From the NCBI GenBank assembly GCA_965366835.1, contig CBDUGF010000012.1, positions 1 to 49,640 of the forward strand: a stretch of DNA of 49,640 nt, given 5' to 3'. The notes beneath the pieces were generated by a model. The model was given only the letters and a program-made list of their open reading frames with translations, ran no database searches and had not been told where the DNA came from. Position numbers and translations under genes: made by a program. Every line of letters starts with the position of its first letter. Within the stretch, counting starts at the first letter, position 1. Origin of the DNA: JAKGBX01 sp965366835 (GTDB taxonomy: Bacteria; Pseudomonadota; Alphaproteobacteria; Rhodobacterales; Rhodobacteraceae). This document shows, in pieces, positions 8,275 to 16,930 of this stretch.

Positions 8275-8338
8275 TTCTTGAAAACGGGAAAAAGGTCTTT
8301 CAAGAAAAGCGGAACAATTGCCGGAATCTTTCCGCTTT
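8275..8338. promoter_or_regulatory. Two adjacent inverted repeats in a divergent promoter region
   Basis: First repeat: TTCTTGAAA (8275-8283) / TTTCAAGAA (8298-8306), perfect 9 bp, 14-bp spacer. Second: AAAGCGGAA (8306-8314) / TTCCGCTTT (8330-8338), perfect 9 bp, 15-bp spacer. They touch at 8306 and lie between the importer operon and the divergent 8429 gene. Equal arm lengths and near-equal spacing suggest binding sites for a dimeric regulator, or an RNA hairpin in the 8429 leader. No regulator gene is adjacent. Confidence 0.4.
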
Positions 8339-8428
8339 CCCGAGAAGGTTGGCGGTATTTGCGGCGGCTTCAGACGGGTGCCTTTATTGCAGGCAACTCT
8401 CTGGCGTTGAAAGAAAATGGAGGATGAC

Positions 8429-9247
8429 ATGGGACGTTGGACAATGGTGCTGGCCGGGCTCGTCCTGGTTGGCTTGCTGGTGCATCTCTGGGCCTCCTGG
8501 TCGTTTCGCCGCTCGATTGGCGATCTGGAAAAACAGCTCGCACAGGCCCCGGCACCGGGCGCAATCCGCGCCGATCTGCCCGATGGGGTGCGCGATTTCG
8601 CGTTGCGCGGGATGGCCGGGGCAGCGCCGGAGGGGCGCGTGGTGCGATTGCGCCAGGCGTCGGAGATGGTGTTGAAACCGGATGGTCCATGGCTGCCGAT
8701 CACGGCGCGACAGACCATTGGCCTGACCAGCACCGGCTTTGTCTGGGAGGCGGCGCAGAAACGCGGCCCGATCACGGTGTTTCGCGTGCTCGACGCATTC
8801 GTCGCCGGCACCGGGCAGTTGCGCGCCCGGCTGCTGGGTTCGATCCCGGTGGCGGGAGTCGAGGGCGGGTCGCTGGATCGCGGCGAGGCGATGCGATACC
8901 TGGCGGAATTGCCCTGGGCGCCGGATGCGATCCTGCTCAACCGCGAAATCGCCTGGCGGGTGCTGGAGAGCGGCGAGATCGAGGCCCGCCTGGCGATGGA
9001 ACCGCGCGATGCGGTGGTACGGTTTGAGCTGAACGACGCGGGCGATTTCGCCGTGATAAGGGCAGATGACCGCCCGGCCACCGATGCCGGTGGCAACGAG
9101 GTGCTGCGCGAGTGGCGCGGTCGGTTTGACGACTACGGGGATATCGGCGGACGGCGCATTCCGCGCCGCGGCGAGGTCGGATACATCATCGAGGATCAAT
9201 ATGCGCCCTACTGGCGCGGCGAGGTTATCGCCTATGGCGTGGAATAG
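8429..9247 (+). CDS. DUF6544-like membrane-anchored protein
   Basis: 272 residues. Residues 4-24 form one N-terminal membrane anchor (MVLAGLVLVGLLVHLWASW); the rest is a soluble beta-rich domain with GPITVFRVLDAF, a central NREIAWRVL segment and the C-terminal GEVGYIIEDQYAPYWRGEV. Length and pattern resemble the DUF6544 family, of unknown function. The ATG at 8429 is preceded by GGAGGATGAC, so it is preferred over the ATG at 8417. Divergent from the nucleoside importer and convergent with the SRPBCC genes. Confidence 0.7.
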   Translation: MGRWTMVLAGLVLVGLLVHLWASWSFRRSIGDLEKQLAQAPAPGAIRADLPDGVRDFALRGMAGAAPEGRVVRLRQASEMVLKPDGPWLPITARQTIGLTSTGFVWEAAQKRGPITVFRVLDAFVAGTGQLRARLLGSIPVAGVEGGSLDRGEAMRYLAELPWAPDAILLNREIAWRVLESGEIEARLAMEPRDAVVRFELNDAGDFAVIRADDRPATDAGGNEVLREWRGRFDDYGDIGGRRIPRRGEVGYIIEDQYAPYWRGEVIAYGVE

Positions 9248-9250
9248 GCT

Positions 9251-9709
9251 TCAAAGCGTTTGCGCCAGGGCTTCGAGCTGCTGCGTGGCGGTGCCCCATC
9301 CGGCGTGAAACCCCATCTCCTCGTGCGATTTGCGCGCTGTGGCGTCGGCATGTTTGACCAGGGCGCGGTAGAACGTGCCGCCGGCCTGCGCGGTGAAGCT
9401 GATTTCGGCGGTCATGAAGGGCTTGGTTTGCGGCCGGAAGCCGCCGGAAAGCGCATCGGTGAAAACCAGGCGGGTTTCGGGTTCGACCACCAGAAAGCAG
9501 CCCTCCTGCGGCATCTCTTCGCCGTTGGGGCCGGACATCAGGGTATGAAACCGCCCGCCGGGGTGCAGTTCGATCACGGCGTCGGCCGTTTTCCACGGCG
9601 GCGGTGTGAACCACTGGCAGAGCAGGGCGGGCTCGCTCCAGCAGCGCCAGAGGGTGGCGGGGGCCGCGTTGATGCGGCGTTCGAGCAGCAGGTCGAGTTC
9701 CGGGTTCAC
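9251..9709 (-). CDS. SRPBCC/AHSA1-like protein
   Basis: 152 residues with the START-like AHSA1 pattern: RRINAAPATLWRCWSEPALLCQWFTPPPW at the N-terminus, a central GGRFHTLM strand and the C-terminal MGFHAGWGTATQQLEAL helix. Such proteins have a hydrophobic ligand pocket; ligands are mostly unknown. Third gene of an ArsR-SRPBCC-SRPBCC operon, overlapping the previous gene by 4 bp (ATGA). Related to, but clearly diverged from, the neighbour at 9706-10182. Confidence 0.88.
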   Translation of the reverse strand: MNPELDLLLERRINAAPATLWRCWSEPALLCQWFTPPPWKTADAVIELHPGGRFHTLMSGPNGEEMPQEGCFLVVEPETRLVFTDALSGGFRPQTKPFMTAEISFTAQAGGTFYRALVKHADATARKSHEEMGFHAGWGTATQQLEALAQTL

Positions 9710-10182
9710 GCCGCGGGCTCCTTCTCAGCGACCGATTGCAGCGCATTCAACAGATGGGTCCAGCCGTGCTGGCGGCCTTGCGCACCATCGGAACCGCCGA
9801 AATAGCTGCCCTGTTCCGTGTAGGTGAGCCGGGTGCCGCCGTTTTCGGCGCCGAGGGCGACGGTGGCGAGAGAGGCGGAATGGATGCGCCCGTCATGCGC
9901 CATCGTGTAGGCGTAGACGATGCGTTCATCCGGCACGATATCGAGGTAATGGGTGACGTTGCGGTGTTCGCCGGCGCCGGGGCCGGAGGCCAGCACGAAG
10001 CGCCCGGTTTCCATCCCGCCGACGCGGAAATCGAGCGCATAGTCGCGCTCCTGCCAGTCCGGGCCGTCACTGTCGACGAACCATGCGCGCTTCAGCGCAG
10101 GGTCGGCCCAGGTCTTGAATACGCGCGCCGGGCTGGCGGCGATCAGGCGTTCGAGGCTGAAGCTTTCATGGGCGATGGTCAT
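9706..10182 (-). CDS. SRPBCC/AHSA1-like protein
   Basis: 158 residues. LERLIAASPARVFKTWADPALKRAWF is the AHSA1 opening helix, with GGMETGRF and the C-terminal GWTHLLNALQSV helix as further family features. ATG overlaps the stop of the ArsR gene (4 bp), so expression follows the regulator. ArsR/SRPBCC pairing is common in actinobacteria and proteobacteria; the physiological ligand is unknown. Confidence 0.88.
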   Translation of the reverse strand: MTIAHESFSLERLIAASPARVFKTWADPALKRAWFVDSDGPDWQERDYALDFRVGGMETGRFVLASGPGAGEHRNVTHYLDIVPDERIVYAYTMAHDGRIHSASLATVALGAENGGTRLTYTEQGSYFGGSDGAQGRQHGWTHLLNALQSVAEKEPAA

Positions 10183-10514
10183 GTGGTCTTCCTTTCCATG
10201 GCCTCGGCGAGGGCGGCCATACGATCGAGCCGTCCTTCCCAGAGGCGGCGTTGGCGGGCGAGCCAGTCTTCCGCCTCGCGCAGCGGCGCGGCCTCGATAT
10301 GGCAGGTCCGCACCCGGCCCTTTTTCTCGGACCGCACCAGCCCGGATTTCTCAAGCACCTTCAGATGCTTGAGGAAGGTCGGCAGGGCGATGTCATGGGG
10401 GACAGCAAGCTCTGACACGGTGGCGGGTCCGGTGGCGAGGCGGGCCACGACGGCGCGGCGGGTGGCATCCGACATGGCGTGGTAGATGTGATCGAGGTCA
10501 AGTTGGTTATCCAT
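10179..10514 (-). CDS. ArsR-family transcriptional regulator
   Basis: 111 residues. AMSDATRRAVVARLATGPATVSELA then LPTFLKHLKVLEKSGLVRSEKKGR forms the winged helix-turn-helix of the SRPBCC-linked ArsR subgroup. No Cys pair for metal sensing, so not a classical arsenite or metal sensor. First gene of the operon. Start chosen at 10514: the -10 and operator overlap it, and a transcript starting 7 bp after the -10 would be almost leaderless. An in-frame ATG at 10529 is upstream of the predicted transcription start. Confidence 0.9.
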   Translation of the reverse strand: MDNQLDLDHIYHAMSDATRRAVVARLATGPATVSELAVPHDIALPTFLKHLKVLEKSGLVRSEKKGRVRTCHIEAAPLREAEDWLARQRRLWEGRLDRMAALAEAMERKTT

Positions 10515-10550
10515 ATGGCTAAGTATCATATGGGCAACGCACCCTGTCAA
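10511..10550 (-). promoter_or_regulatory. Promoter and probable auto-operator of the ArsR-SRPBCC operon
   Basis: Minus strand: -35 TTGACA (10550-10545), 17-bp spacer, -10 GATACT (10527-10522). A perfect inverted repeat CCATATG-N9-CATATGG (10511-10533) covers the -10 and the ATG at 10514, the expected place for an autorepressor. Predicted transcription start is within one or two bases of the start codon. Confidence 0.65.
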
Positions 10551-10648
10551 GATGGTTTTCCGGTTGGCTAGGTTTTGACGGGTTGCTGGCTGGCAGGCTG
10601 ACTGGTTTGGCGCTTTCCCGTGGCGGGACGAGAAGCTAGGGTGCGGGC

Positions 10649-13600
10649 ATGAGCAGCCCGGCCCGATTCATCCATCTTCGCACCCATAGCGAATACTCCC
10701 TTCTCGAGGGGGCGATACGGCTGAAAAAGCTGCCGGAACTGTGCCGCAAGCTGAACATGCCGGCGGTCGCCGTGACCGATACCAACAACATGTTCGCCGC
10801 GCTGGAGTTTTCCGTCGCGGCGCAGGAGGCCGGGGTGCAGCCGATCATCGGCTGTCAGGTCGATCTGGCCTATCTGGCGACGCCTCCGGGCGAAAACCCG
10901 GCGCCACCCGCGCCGGTGGTGCTGCTGGCGCAGGACGAGCCGGGCTATCAGAACCTGATGAAGCTCAACAGCTGCCTCTACCTGCGCGGCGACGGCCACG
11001 TGCCGCATGTCACGCTGGACGAGCTGGGCCGGCATCATCAGGGCGTCATCTGTCTGACCGGGGGGCCGAACGGGCCGGTGGGCCGGCTGTTGCAGAACGC
11101 GCAGCGCCCGGCGGCAGAGGCGCTGATCGAGCGGCTGGCGGCGATTTTCGGCGACCGGCTATATGTCGAGCTGCAACGCCACCCGCGCGAGGACGGAACC
11201 ATGCCCGAAGCCGAGCGGGTCTCGGAGCGCGGCCATGTGGAAATCGCCTATGCCATGGGCCTGCCGCTGGTGGCGACCAACGATGTCTATTTCCCCGGCG
11301 AGGAGATGTATGAGGCGCATGACGCGCTGATCTGCATCTCGGAGGGCGCCTATGTCGACCAGCAGGAGAACCGCCGCCGGCTGACGCCGCAGCATTACTT
11401 CAAGAGCCCGCAGGAGATGGCGGTCCTGTTTGCCGATCTGCCGGAAGCCATCGAGAACACCGTTGAAATCGCCAAGCGCTGTGCCTTTGCGGCATATCGG
11501 CGCGCGCCGATCCTGCCGAAATTCGCCGATGACGAGATCGAGGAGCTGCGCCGTCAGGCCAATGCAGGTCTGCAGGCGCGCCTTGCGGTGATCCCGCATG
11601 CGGTCAGCCCCGAAGAGTATCAGCAGCGGCTCGATTTCGAACTCAAGATCATCGAGGACATGGGCTTTCCCGGCTATTTCCTGATCGTGGCCGATTTCAT
11701 CAAATGGGCCAAGGATCATGACATTCCGGTCGGGCCGGGGCGGGGCTCGGGCGCGGGCTCGCTGGTGGCCTATGCGCTGACCATCACCGATCTCGATCCG
11801 CTGCGCTATTCGCTTCTGTTCGAGCGGTTCCTCAACCCCGAGCGGGTCTCGATGCCGGATTTCGACATCGACTTCTGCATGGACCGGCGCGAAGACGTGA
11901 TCCGCTATGTCCAGGACAAATACGGCCGCGACAAGGTGGGTCAGATCATCACCTTCGGCGCGCTGCTGTCGAAAGCGGCGGTGCGCGATGTCGGGCGGGT
12001 GTTGCAGATGCCATACGGGCAGGTCGACCGGCTGTCGAAGATGATCCCGGTCGAAGGGGTCAAGCCGGTGTCGATCGAGCAGGCGCTGGCCCAGGAGGAC
12101 CGGCTGCGCGAGGAGGCGCGAAACGAGGAGGTTGTCGACCGGCTGCTGAAATACGGCATGCAGGTCGAGGGGCTGCTGCGCAATGCCTCGACCCACGCCG
12201 CCGGTGTGGTGATCGGCGACCGCCCGCTCGACGAGCTGGTGCCGCTCTATCGCGATCCGCGCTCGGACATGCCGGCGACCCAGTTCAACATGAAATGGGT
12301 GGAACAGGCCGGGCTGGTGAAATTCGACTTCCTCGGGCTGAAAACCCTGACCGTGATCCAGAACGCGGTCGACCTGATCCTGGCCGAGGGGCGGGGGCTG
12401 CATGTCGCCGCCGACGGCACCGAGCTTTATGTGCCGGCCGAGGGGGTGGAGAACCAGATCAACGCGATCCCGCTCGATGACGAGCGCAGCTACAAGCTTT
12501 ATGCCGCGGCCCGGACGGTGGCGGTGTTCCAGGTGGAAAGCTCGGGCATGATGGATGCCCTGAAGCGGATGAAGCCGACCTGCATCGAGGATATCGTGGC
12601 GCTTGTGGCGCTCTATCGCCCCGGCCCGATGGAAAACATCCCGACCTATTGCGAGGTCAAGAACGGGCTCAGGGAACGCGCCAGCATCCACCCGCTGATC
12701 GACCATATCCTCGAGGAAACCCAGGGCATCATCGTCTATCAGGAGCAGGTGATGCAGATCGCCCAGGAGATGGCGGGCTACAGTCTTGGCGGCGCCGACC
12801 TGCTGCGCCGCGCGATGGGCAAGAAAATCGCTGCAGAGATGGCCAAGGAACGCCCGAAATTCGAGCAGGGTGCGGCAGAAAACGGGGTCGAGGCGAAGAC
12901 GGCGAGCGAGGTCTTCGACCTGCTGGAGAAATTCGCCAATTACGGCTTCAACAAGAGCCACGCCGCCGCCTATGCCGTGGTCAGCTATCAGACCGCATGG
13001 CTCAAGGCCAATCATCCGGTCGAATTCATGGCCGGGGTGATGAACTGCGATATCCACCTGACAGACAAGCTTTCGGTCTATTTCGAAGAGGTCCGCAAGG
13101 GGCTCGAATTGAACTGGCTGCCGCCCTGCGTGAACCGATCCGAGGCGACGTTCACGGTGAAGAACCAAGTGCTGCACTATGCGCTGGGGGCGCTGAAGAA
13201 CGTCGGTGTCGAGGCGATGAAGCTGGTCACCGAGGGGCGCAAGGTCGATGGCGTCGACAAACCCTTTGCAACGCTGTTCGATCTCGCCCGGCGGGTCGAT
13301 TTCAAGCGGGTCGGCAAGCGGCCGCTGGAGATGCTGGCGCGCGCCGGGGCGTTCGATCAGCTCGACAGCAACCGCCGCCGGGTGTTCGATGCGCTGGAAA
13401 GCCTGATGAATTATTCCGCCGCCGTGCATGAACAGCGCGCCTCCAATCAGGTGTCGCTGTTCGGGGAGGCCGGCGAGGATCTGCCGGAACCGCGCCTCGC
13501 CCCGGTTGCCGACTGGCTGCCTGCCGAGCGGCTCGGCGAGGAGTTCAAGGCGGTGGGCTTCTACCTGTCCGGTCATCCGCTCGACGATTACTTCCTGCCC

Positions 13601-14164
13601 TTGAAGCGCAAGGAGGTGATGACGCTCGACGAGGTGATGGGACGGGCCGAGCGCGGGCCGCTGGTCGCCAAGCTTGCCGGGGTGGTGGCCGGGCGGCAGG
13701 AGCGCAAATCGGCGCGCGGCAACCGTTTTGCCTTCGTGCAGCTCTCCGATACGACCGGTGCCTACGAGGTCACGGTATTCTCGGAAACGCTGGAGAAATC
13801 GCGCGAATTTCTCGAGACCGGCTCAAAGGTGGTAATCACGGTCGAGGCGACGCTGGAGGCCGATCAGCTCAAGCTTCTCGGGCGCTCGGTGGTGCCGATC
13901 GACACGGTGGTGGCGGATGTCGGCGCGCTCGGGCTGAAGATTTTTCTCGAGGATGCGGGCGCGGTGCAATCGGTTGCCGATGTGCTTGCCGACGCGGCCG
14001 CGAAGCTGACGACCGGAAGTCGCGGGCCGATCCTGTTCTGCCTGATGGATCATGATCTGCCCGGCGAGGTCGAGATCGATGCGGGCGCCGAATTCCCGGT
14101 CACGCCGCAGATCAGGGGCGCGATCAAGAGCCTGCCCGGCGTGGTCGAGGTTCAGGACGTGTGA
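10649..14164 (+). CDS. dnaE: DNA polymerase III alpha subunit
   Basis: 1171 residues, the usual size for DnaE1. N-terminal PHP domain begins FIHLRTHSEYSLLEGA. Catalytic palm residues are Asp404 and Asp406 in MPDFDID, matching the E. coli pair at 401/403. GKKIAAEM and the NYGFNKSHAAAYA segment are typical fingers/thumb elements. The C-terminal part carries the OB-fold region (LAGVVAGRQERKSARGNRFA) used for single-stranded DNA and tau/beta interactions. It is the replicative polymerase core in the cytoplasm. Monocistronic in appearance: flanked by a divergent ArsR operon and a convergent gene 8 bp after the stop. Confidence 0.97.
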   Translation: MSSPARFIHLRTHSEYSLLEGAIRLKKLPELCRKLNMPAVAVTDTNNMFAALEFSVAAQEAGVQPIIGCQVDLAYLATPPGENPAPPAPVVLLAQDEPGYQNLMKLNSCLYLRGDGHVPHVTLDELGRHHQGVICLTGGPNGPVGRLLQNAQRPAAEALIERLAAIFGDRLYVELQRHPREDGTMPEAERVSERGHVEIAYAMGLPLVATNDVYFPGEEMYEAHDALICISEGAYVDQQENRRRLTPQHYFKSPQEMAVLFADLPEAIENTVEIAKRCAFAAYRRAPILPKFADDEIEELRRQANAGLQARLAVIPHAVSPEEYQQRLDFELKIIEDMGFPGYFLIVADFIKWAKDHDIPVGPGRGSGAGSLVAYALTITDLDPLRYSLLFERFLNPERVSMPDFDIDFCMDRREDVIRYVQDKYGRDKVGQIITFGALLSKAAVRDVGRVLQMPYGQVDRLSKMIPVEGVKPVSIEQALAQEDRLREEARNEEVVDRLLKYGMQVEGLLRNASTHAAGVVIGDRPLDELVPLYRDPRSDMPATQFNMKWVEQAGLVKFDFLGLKTLTVIQNAVDLILAEGRGLHVAADGTELYVPAEGVENQINAIPLDDERSYKLYAAARTVAVFQVESSGMMDALKRMKPTCIEDIVALVALYRPGPMENIPTYCEVKNGLRERASIHPLIDHILEETQGIIVYQEQVMQIAQEMAGYSLGGADLLRRAMGKKIAAEMAKERPKFEQGAAENGVEAKTASEVFDLLEKFANYGFNKSHAAAYAVVSYQTAWLKANHPVEFMAGVMNCDIHLTDKLSVYFEEVRKGLELNWLPPCVNRSEATFTVKNQVLHYALGALKNVGVEAMKLVTEGRKVDGVDKPFATLFDLARRVDFKRVGKRPLEMLARAGAFDQLDSNRRRVFDALESLMNYSAAVHEQRASNQVSLFGEAGEDLPEPRLAPVADWLPAERLGEEFKAVGFYLSGHPLDDYFLPLKRKEVMTLDEVMGRAERGPLVAKLAGVVAGRQERKSARGNRFAFVQLSDTTGAYEVTVFSETLEKSREFLETGSKVVITVEATLEADQLKLLGRSVVPIDTVVADVGALGLKIFLEDAGAVQSVADVLADAAAKLTTGSRGPILFCLMDHDLPGEVEIDAGAEFPVTPQIRGAIKSLPGVVEVQDV

Positions 14165-14171
14165 TCCGCGC

Positions 14172-14987
14172 TCAATTGTCACAGCCCTGGATGTCGACGG
14201 AATGACTGGCGCCGAAAATGGTGAATCGCAGCGCCGAACGGTCGAGCGCGAAGGGTCCGCCGGAGGCGTGCATCAGATCGAAGCGGGCGAACAGGCGCCC
14301 GCCTTTGCGGTGAATCCGCGGCTCTGACGCCCAGATCATCGGATCGCCGGGCTCGACCACCGCCATTTCGCGCCCGCCGGCGGCCGGCAGGGTGAATTCG
14401 GCTTCGAGCGAGACCCCGTCCGGCGTCGGCGCAACGATACAGGCGACGTTTTGCACCCCGGCTTCGCGCGCCGTGAACGGCCGGTCGGCCAGCGCCGCGG
14501 CGATCACGGGATCGGGGCGCGTCGTTTCGGCCCGCAGGGTTTCCCCGATCTCGATCTGCACCGGGACACAGACATCGCGGCAGATCCCGAGGTTGATGCT
14601 GGCTTTCAGCTGCACTGGCGCGCCCGGGCGCCGCGGCGACACGGCAATCGGCAGCACGACGCTGTTCTCGTAGCCGATGGTGCGGGTGCCGCTGAGCCGG
14701 AACACCTCGGGCGTCGGCCAGCTGAGGGTGACATCGCCCAGGTTTTGCGAGCCCGACCAGTCGAACAGCGGCGGGATGCCGGCATCGCCGGGCGCGCGCC
14801 AATAGGTCTTCCATCCCGGCGCGAGGCGAATCTCGACCCCGGCGATATGGCGGCCGTCGGCGGCACGCCAGCCCGGCAGGATGCGGGTCTCGATCATCTG
14901 CGCATAGGGATTGCCGCCGCTCTGCGCCTTGGCGGCAACGGCGGGTATCAACAAGGCGGTAAGGATCAGGACGATACGCATGAACAT
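14172..14987 (-). CDS. DsbD N-terminal-domain periplasmic protein
   Basis: 271 residues. Signal peptide cleaved after AKAQS. The mature part has the DsbD alpha-domain pattern (RLAPGWKTYWRAPGDAGIPP, then LGICRDVCVPV) with two cysteines four apart in CRDVC, the redox pair expected of the N-terminal domain. There is no transmembrane beta domain and no thioredoxin domain, so it is a stand-alone N-terminal domain, probably accepting electrons in the periplasm from a separate CcdA/DsbD partner not seen here. Either of two ATGs (14987, 14981) could start it. Ends 8 bp from the dnaE stop (convergent). Confidence 0.85.
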   Translation of the reverse strand: MFMRIVLILTALLIPAVAAKAQSGGNPYAQMIETRILPGWRAADGRHIAGVEIRLAPGWKTYWRAPGDAGIPPLFDWSGSQNLGDVTLSWPTPEVFRLSGTRTIGYENSVVLPIAVSPRRPGAPVQLKASINLGICRDVCVPVQIEIGETLRAETTRPDPVIAAALADRPFTAREAGVQNVACIVAPTPDGVSLEAEFTLPAAGGREMAVVEPGDPMIWASEPRIHRKGGRLFARFDLMHASGGPFALDRSALRFTIFGASHSVDIQGCDN

Positions 14988-15101
14988 GCCACACAGATGG
15001 CCTGTCGCGGTTGAAATGCCAACTCACAATTGGGCGAGCATCCGCTTGAAACCTGCAAACCCCGGCTTGAAACTGGTCTGATCTGGGCGCATGTTCGTAC
15101 C

Positions 15102-15683
15102 ATGACAAGCGCATCCGAGCCTGCCGATATGGACCTCACAGGACAGATCCTGATCGCCATGCCCGGCATGGGCGACCCGCGGTTCGAGAAATCCGTGATC
15201 TTCGTCTGCGCCCATTCGGCGGATGGCGCGATGGGGCTGATCGTCAACAAGCCGACCGGCGATCTGAGACTGAAGGATCTGGTGGCGCAGCTCGAGATCG
15301 GCGATGGCGCCTGTGCGCGCGATCGCGGCGTGCATTTCGGCGGCCCGGTCGAACCCGGGCGCGGCTTCGTGCTGCATTCCGGCGATTACAGCTCGGACAT
15401 CTCCACGCTGGTGGTGAGCGACGAGTTCGCCATGACCGCCACGCTCGACGTGCTGGAGGAACTGGCGGCAGGGGCGGGGCCGGATCGCGCGATCATGGCT
15501 CTGGGCTATTCCGGCTGGGGGCCGGGGCAGCTCGAAAACGAGATCCTCGCCAATGGATGGCTGACCTGCGACGCCAGCCTGCCGCTGGTGTTCGACGAAG
15601 CCGATGCGGCCAAATGGGGTGCGGCGCTGAAAACCCTCGGCGTCGATCCGATGAGCCTCTCTGCCGCTGCGGGCCATGCCTGA
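15102..15683 (+). CDS. YqgE/AlgH family protein
   Basis: 193 residues. DLTGQILIAMPGMGDPRFEKSVIFVC followed by GAMGLIVNKPT and HFGGPVEPGRGFVLHS are the family hallmarks. Cytosolic protein of unknown biochemical role (PF02622, usually 180-190 residues). ATG at 15102 gives the usual length; the frame is open to 15030 but that part is unlike the family. Divergent from the DsbD-like gene, with 114 bp between them. Repeat A follows 23 bp after its stop. Confidence 0.9.
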   Translation: MTSASEPADMDLTGQILIAMPGMGDPRFEKSVIFVCAHSADGAMGLIVNKPTGDLRLKDLVAQLEIGDGACARDRGVHFGGPVEPGRGFVLHSGDYSSDISTLVVSDEFAMTATLDVLEELAAGAGPDRAIMALGYSGWGPGQLENEILANGWLTCDASLPLVFDEADAAKWGAALKTLGVDPMSLSAAAGHA

Positions 15684-15705
15684 GGTCGGAAGCGGCGCGC
15701 TCGAC

Positions 15706-15732
15706 CCTGCTTTTTCTTGGCAAAAATACTCA
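15706..15732 (+). repeat. 27-bp intergenic repeat A, copy 2
   Basis: Core TTTTTCTTGGCAAAAATAC, identical to copy 1 except one base (G for A) and to copy 3 except one base. Lies between the convergent yqgE-like and threonylcarbamoyl-AMP synthase genes. Confidence 0.85.
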
Positions 15733-15795
15733 CTGCACACCGCTTCATGACGGTGCCGCGCCTGCTGTCGGCGCGCGAGTGTCAAACCATCGGGT

Positions 15796-15839
15796 CGAGC
15801 GAAGCGAGGCCCCCGGCGACGCGCGCAGCGCGGCGCAAC
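15796..15839 (+). repeat. 44-bp intergenic repeat B, copy 1
   Basis: Begins CGAGCGAAGCGAGGC and ends CGGCGCAAC; the same ends plus an internal GGCGACGC occur at 43335-43378. Lies in the same convergent gap as repeat A copy 2. Confidence 0.6.
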
Positions 15840-15863
15840 ACCTCGCCCGCCAGGGCGCATTCG

Positions 15864-16814
15864 TCAGCCTTCACGCGGCGCGGCAGCGCGGCGCAGCCGG
15901 TCGTTGATCGCGCGCCCCAGCCCGGTCTCGGGCACCGGCGCGACCGCGATCGGTGTCTGGCCGTCGTCGATCAGGTGCAGCATGGCGAAAAGATTGGCGG
16001 CGGCTTCGACAAGATCGCCCGAAGGCGAGAGATTGAGGTCGGCGTCGCGCAGCGGGCCGAAGCCGAGGAGTTTTTCGCCCGGACGCCGCTCGGCGGCATT
16101 GAGCCGCAGCGAAGCGCCCGGCGCATAATGCGAGGCCAGCTGTCCCGGTGCGCTGATCCCGCCCGAATGCGCGGCCAGCGGAGCGCCCAGCACCGCTTCG
16201 ATTTCTTCAGCGGCCAGGCCGCCGGGGCGCAGCAGGCTCGGCGCGCCGGTCAGCCCCACGATGGTGCTTTCCAGACCGACACCACAGGCGCCGCCATCGA
16301 CGATCGCCTCGATCCGCCCGCCCAGGCCGGCTTCGACATGATCGGGTGTGGTCGGGCTGATCCGGCCCGACGGGTTGGCCGAGGGCGCCGCCACCGGCCC
16401 GTCGAACACTGCCAGCAAAGCATGGGCCAGCGGATGGGCCGGCACTCTGAGCGCCAGGCTGGGCAGACCGGCGGTGACCAGCGGCGACAGCCCGGTATCG
16501 GCTTCGAGCGGCAGAACCAGGGTCAGCGGACCGGGCCAGAACCGGGCGGCCAGAGCCTCGGCCGCCGCGCTCCATGTCACCAGCGCGCGCGCCGCCGCGA
16601 TATCGGCGACGTGCACGATCAGCGGGTTGAACCGTGGCCGCCCCTTGGCCTCGAAGATCCGCGCCACGGCGCGATCATTTCGGGCATCGGCGCCCAGCCC
16701 GTAGACCGTTTCGGTGGGAAACGCGACGAGGCCGCCGGCGCGCAGGGTTGCGGCGGCGGCGGCAATGCCTTCGGGCGTCGGAGAAAGGCGTTGGCTCAGC
16801 ATCGCGTCGGCCAT
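15864..16814 (-). CDS. L-threonylcarbamoyladenylate synthase (Sua5/YrdC)
   Basis: 316 residues: an N-terminal YrdC domain (GGLVAFPTETVYGLGADA, KGRPRFNPLIVHV) followed by the C-terminal Sua5 domain, linked by GGISAPGQLASHYAP. It makes threonylcarbamoyl-AMP from Thr, bicarbonate and ATP for the t6A modification of tRNAs decoding ANN codons. Full-length Sua5 type rather than the short TsaC. Cytosolic. Stands alone on the minus strand, convergent with the YqgE-like gene; repeats A and B lie in the gap. Confidence 0.95.
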   Translation of the reverse strand: MADAMLSQRLSPTPEGIAAAAATLRAGGLVAFPTETVYGLGADARNDRAVARIFEAKGRPRFNPLIVHVADIAAARALVTWSAAAEALAARFWPGPLTLVLPLEADTGLSPLVTAGLPSLALRVPAHPLAHALLAVFDGPVAAPSANPSGRISPTTPDHVEAGLGGRIEAIVDGGACGVGLESTIVGLTGAPSLLRPGGLAAEEIEAVLGAPLAAHSGGISAPGQLASHYAPGASLRLNAAERRPGEKLLGFGPLRDADLNLSPSGDLVEAAANLFAMLHLIDDGQTPIAVAPVPETGLGRAINDRLRRAAAPREG

Positions 16815-16930
16815 AGCGCGTGACGCGGCGTTTTCATAGGCCGGATCGGCTTTGTTGCTTTACGCTAAGCTACGGACCTGCCTACAAGCGGGCCGATTCA
16901 AAGCCAAGCGGTCAGTTCCCGGAGGATACC

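Noticed and set aside
6303..8675. 790-codon plus-strand frame opposite the importer ATPase
   Set aside because: Antisense shadow covering the ATPase and part of the intergenic region; composition unlike a real protein.
11159..13576. 805-codon open frame antisense to dnaE
   Set aside because: Long antisense frames are expected in high-GC coding DNA; its product is rich in His/Arg/Gln without any known motif, while dnaE on the other strand has all catalytic motifs.
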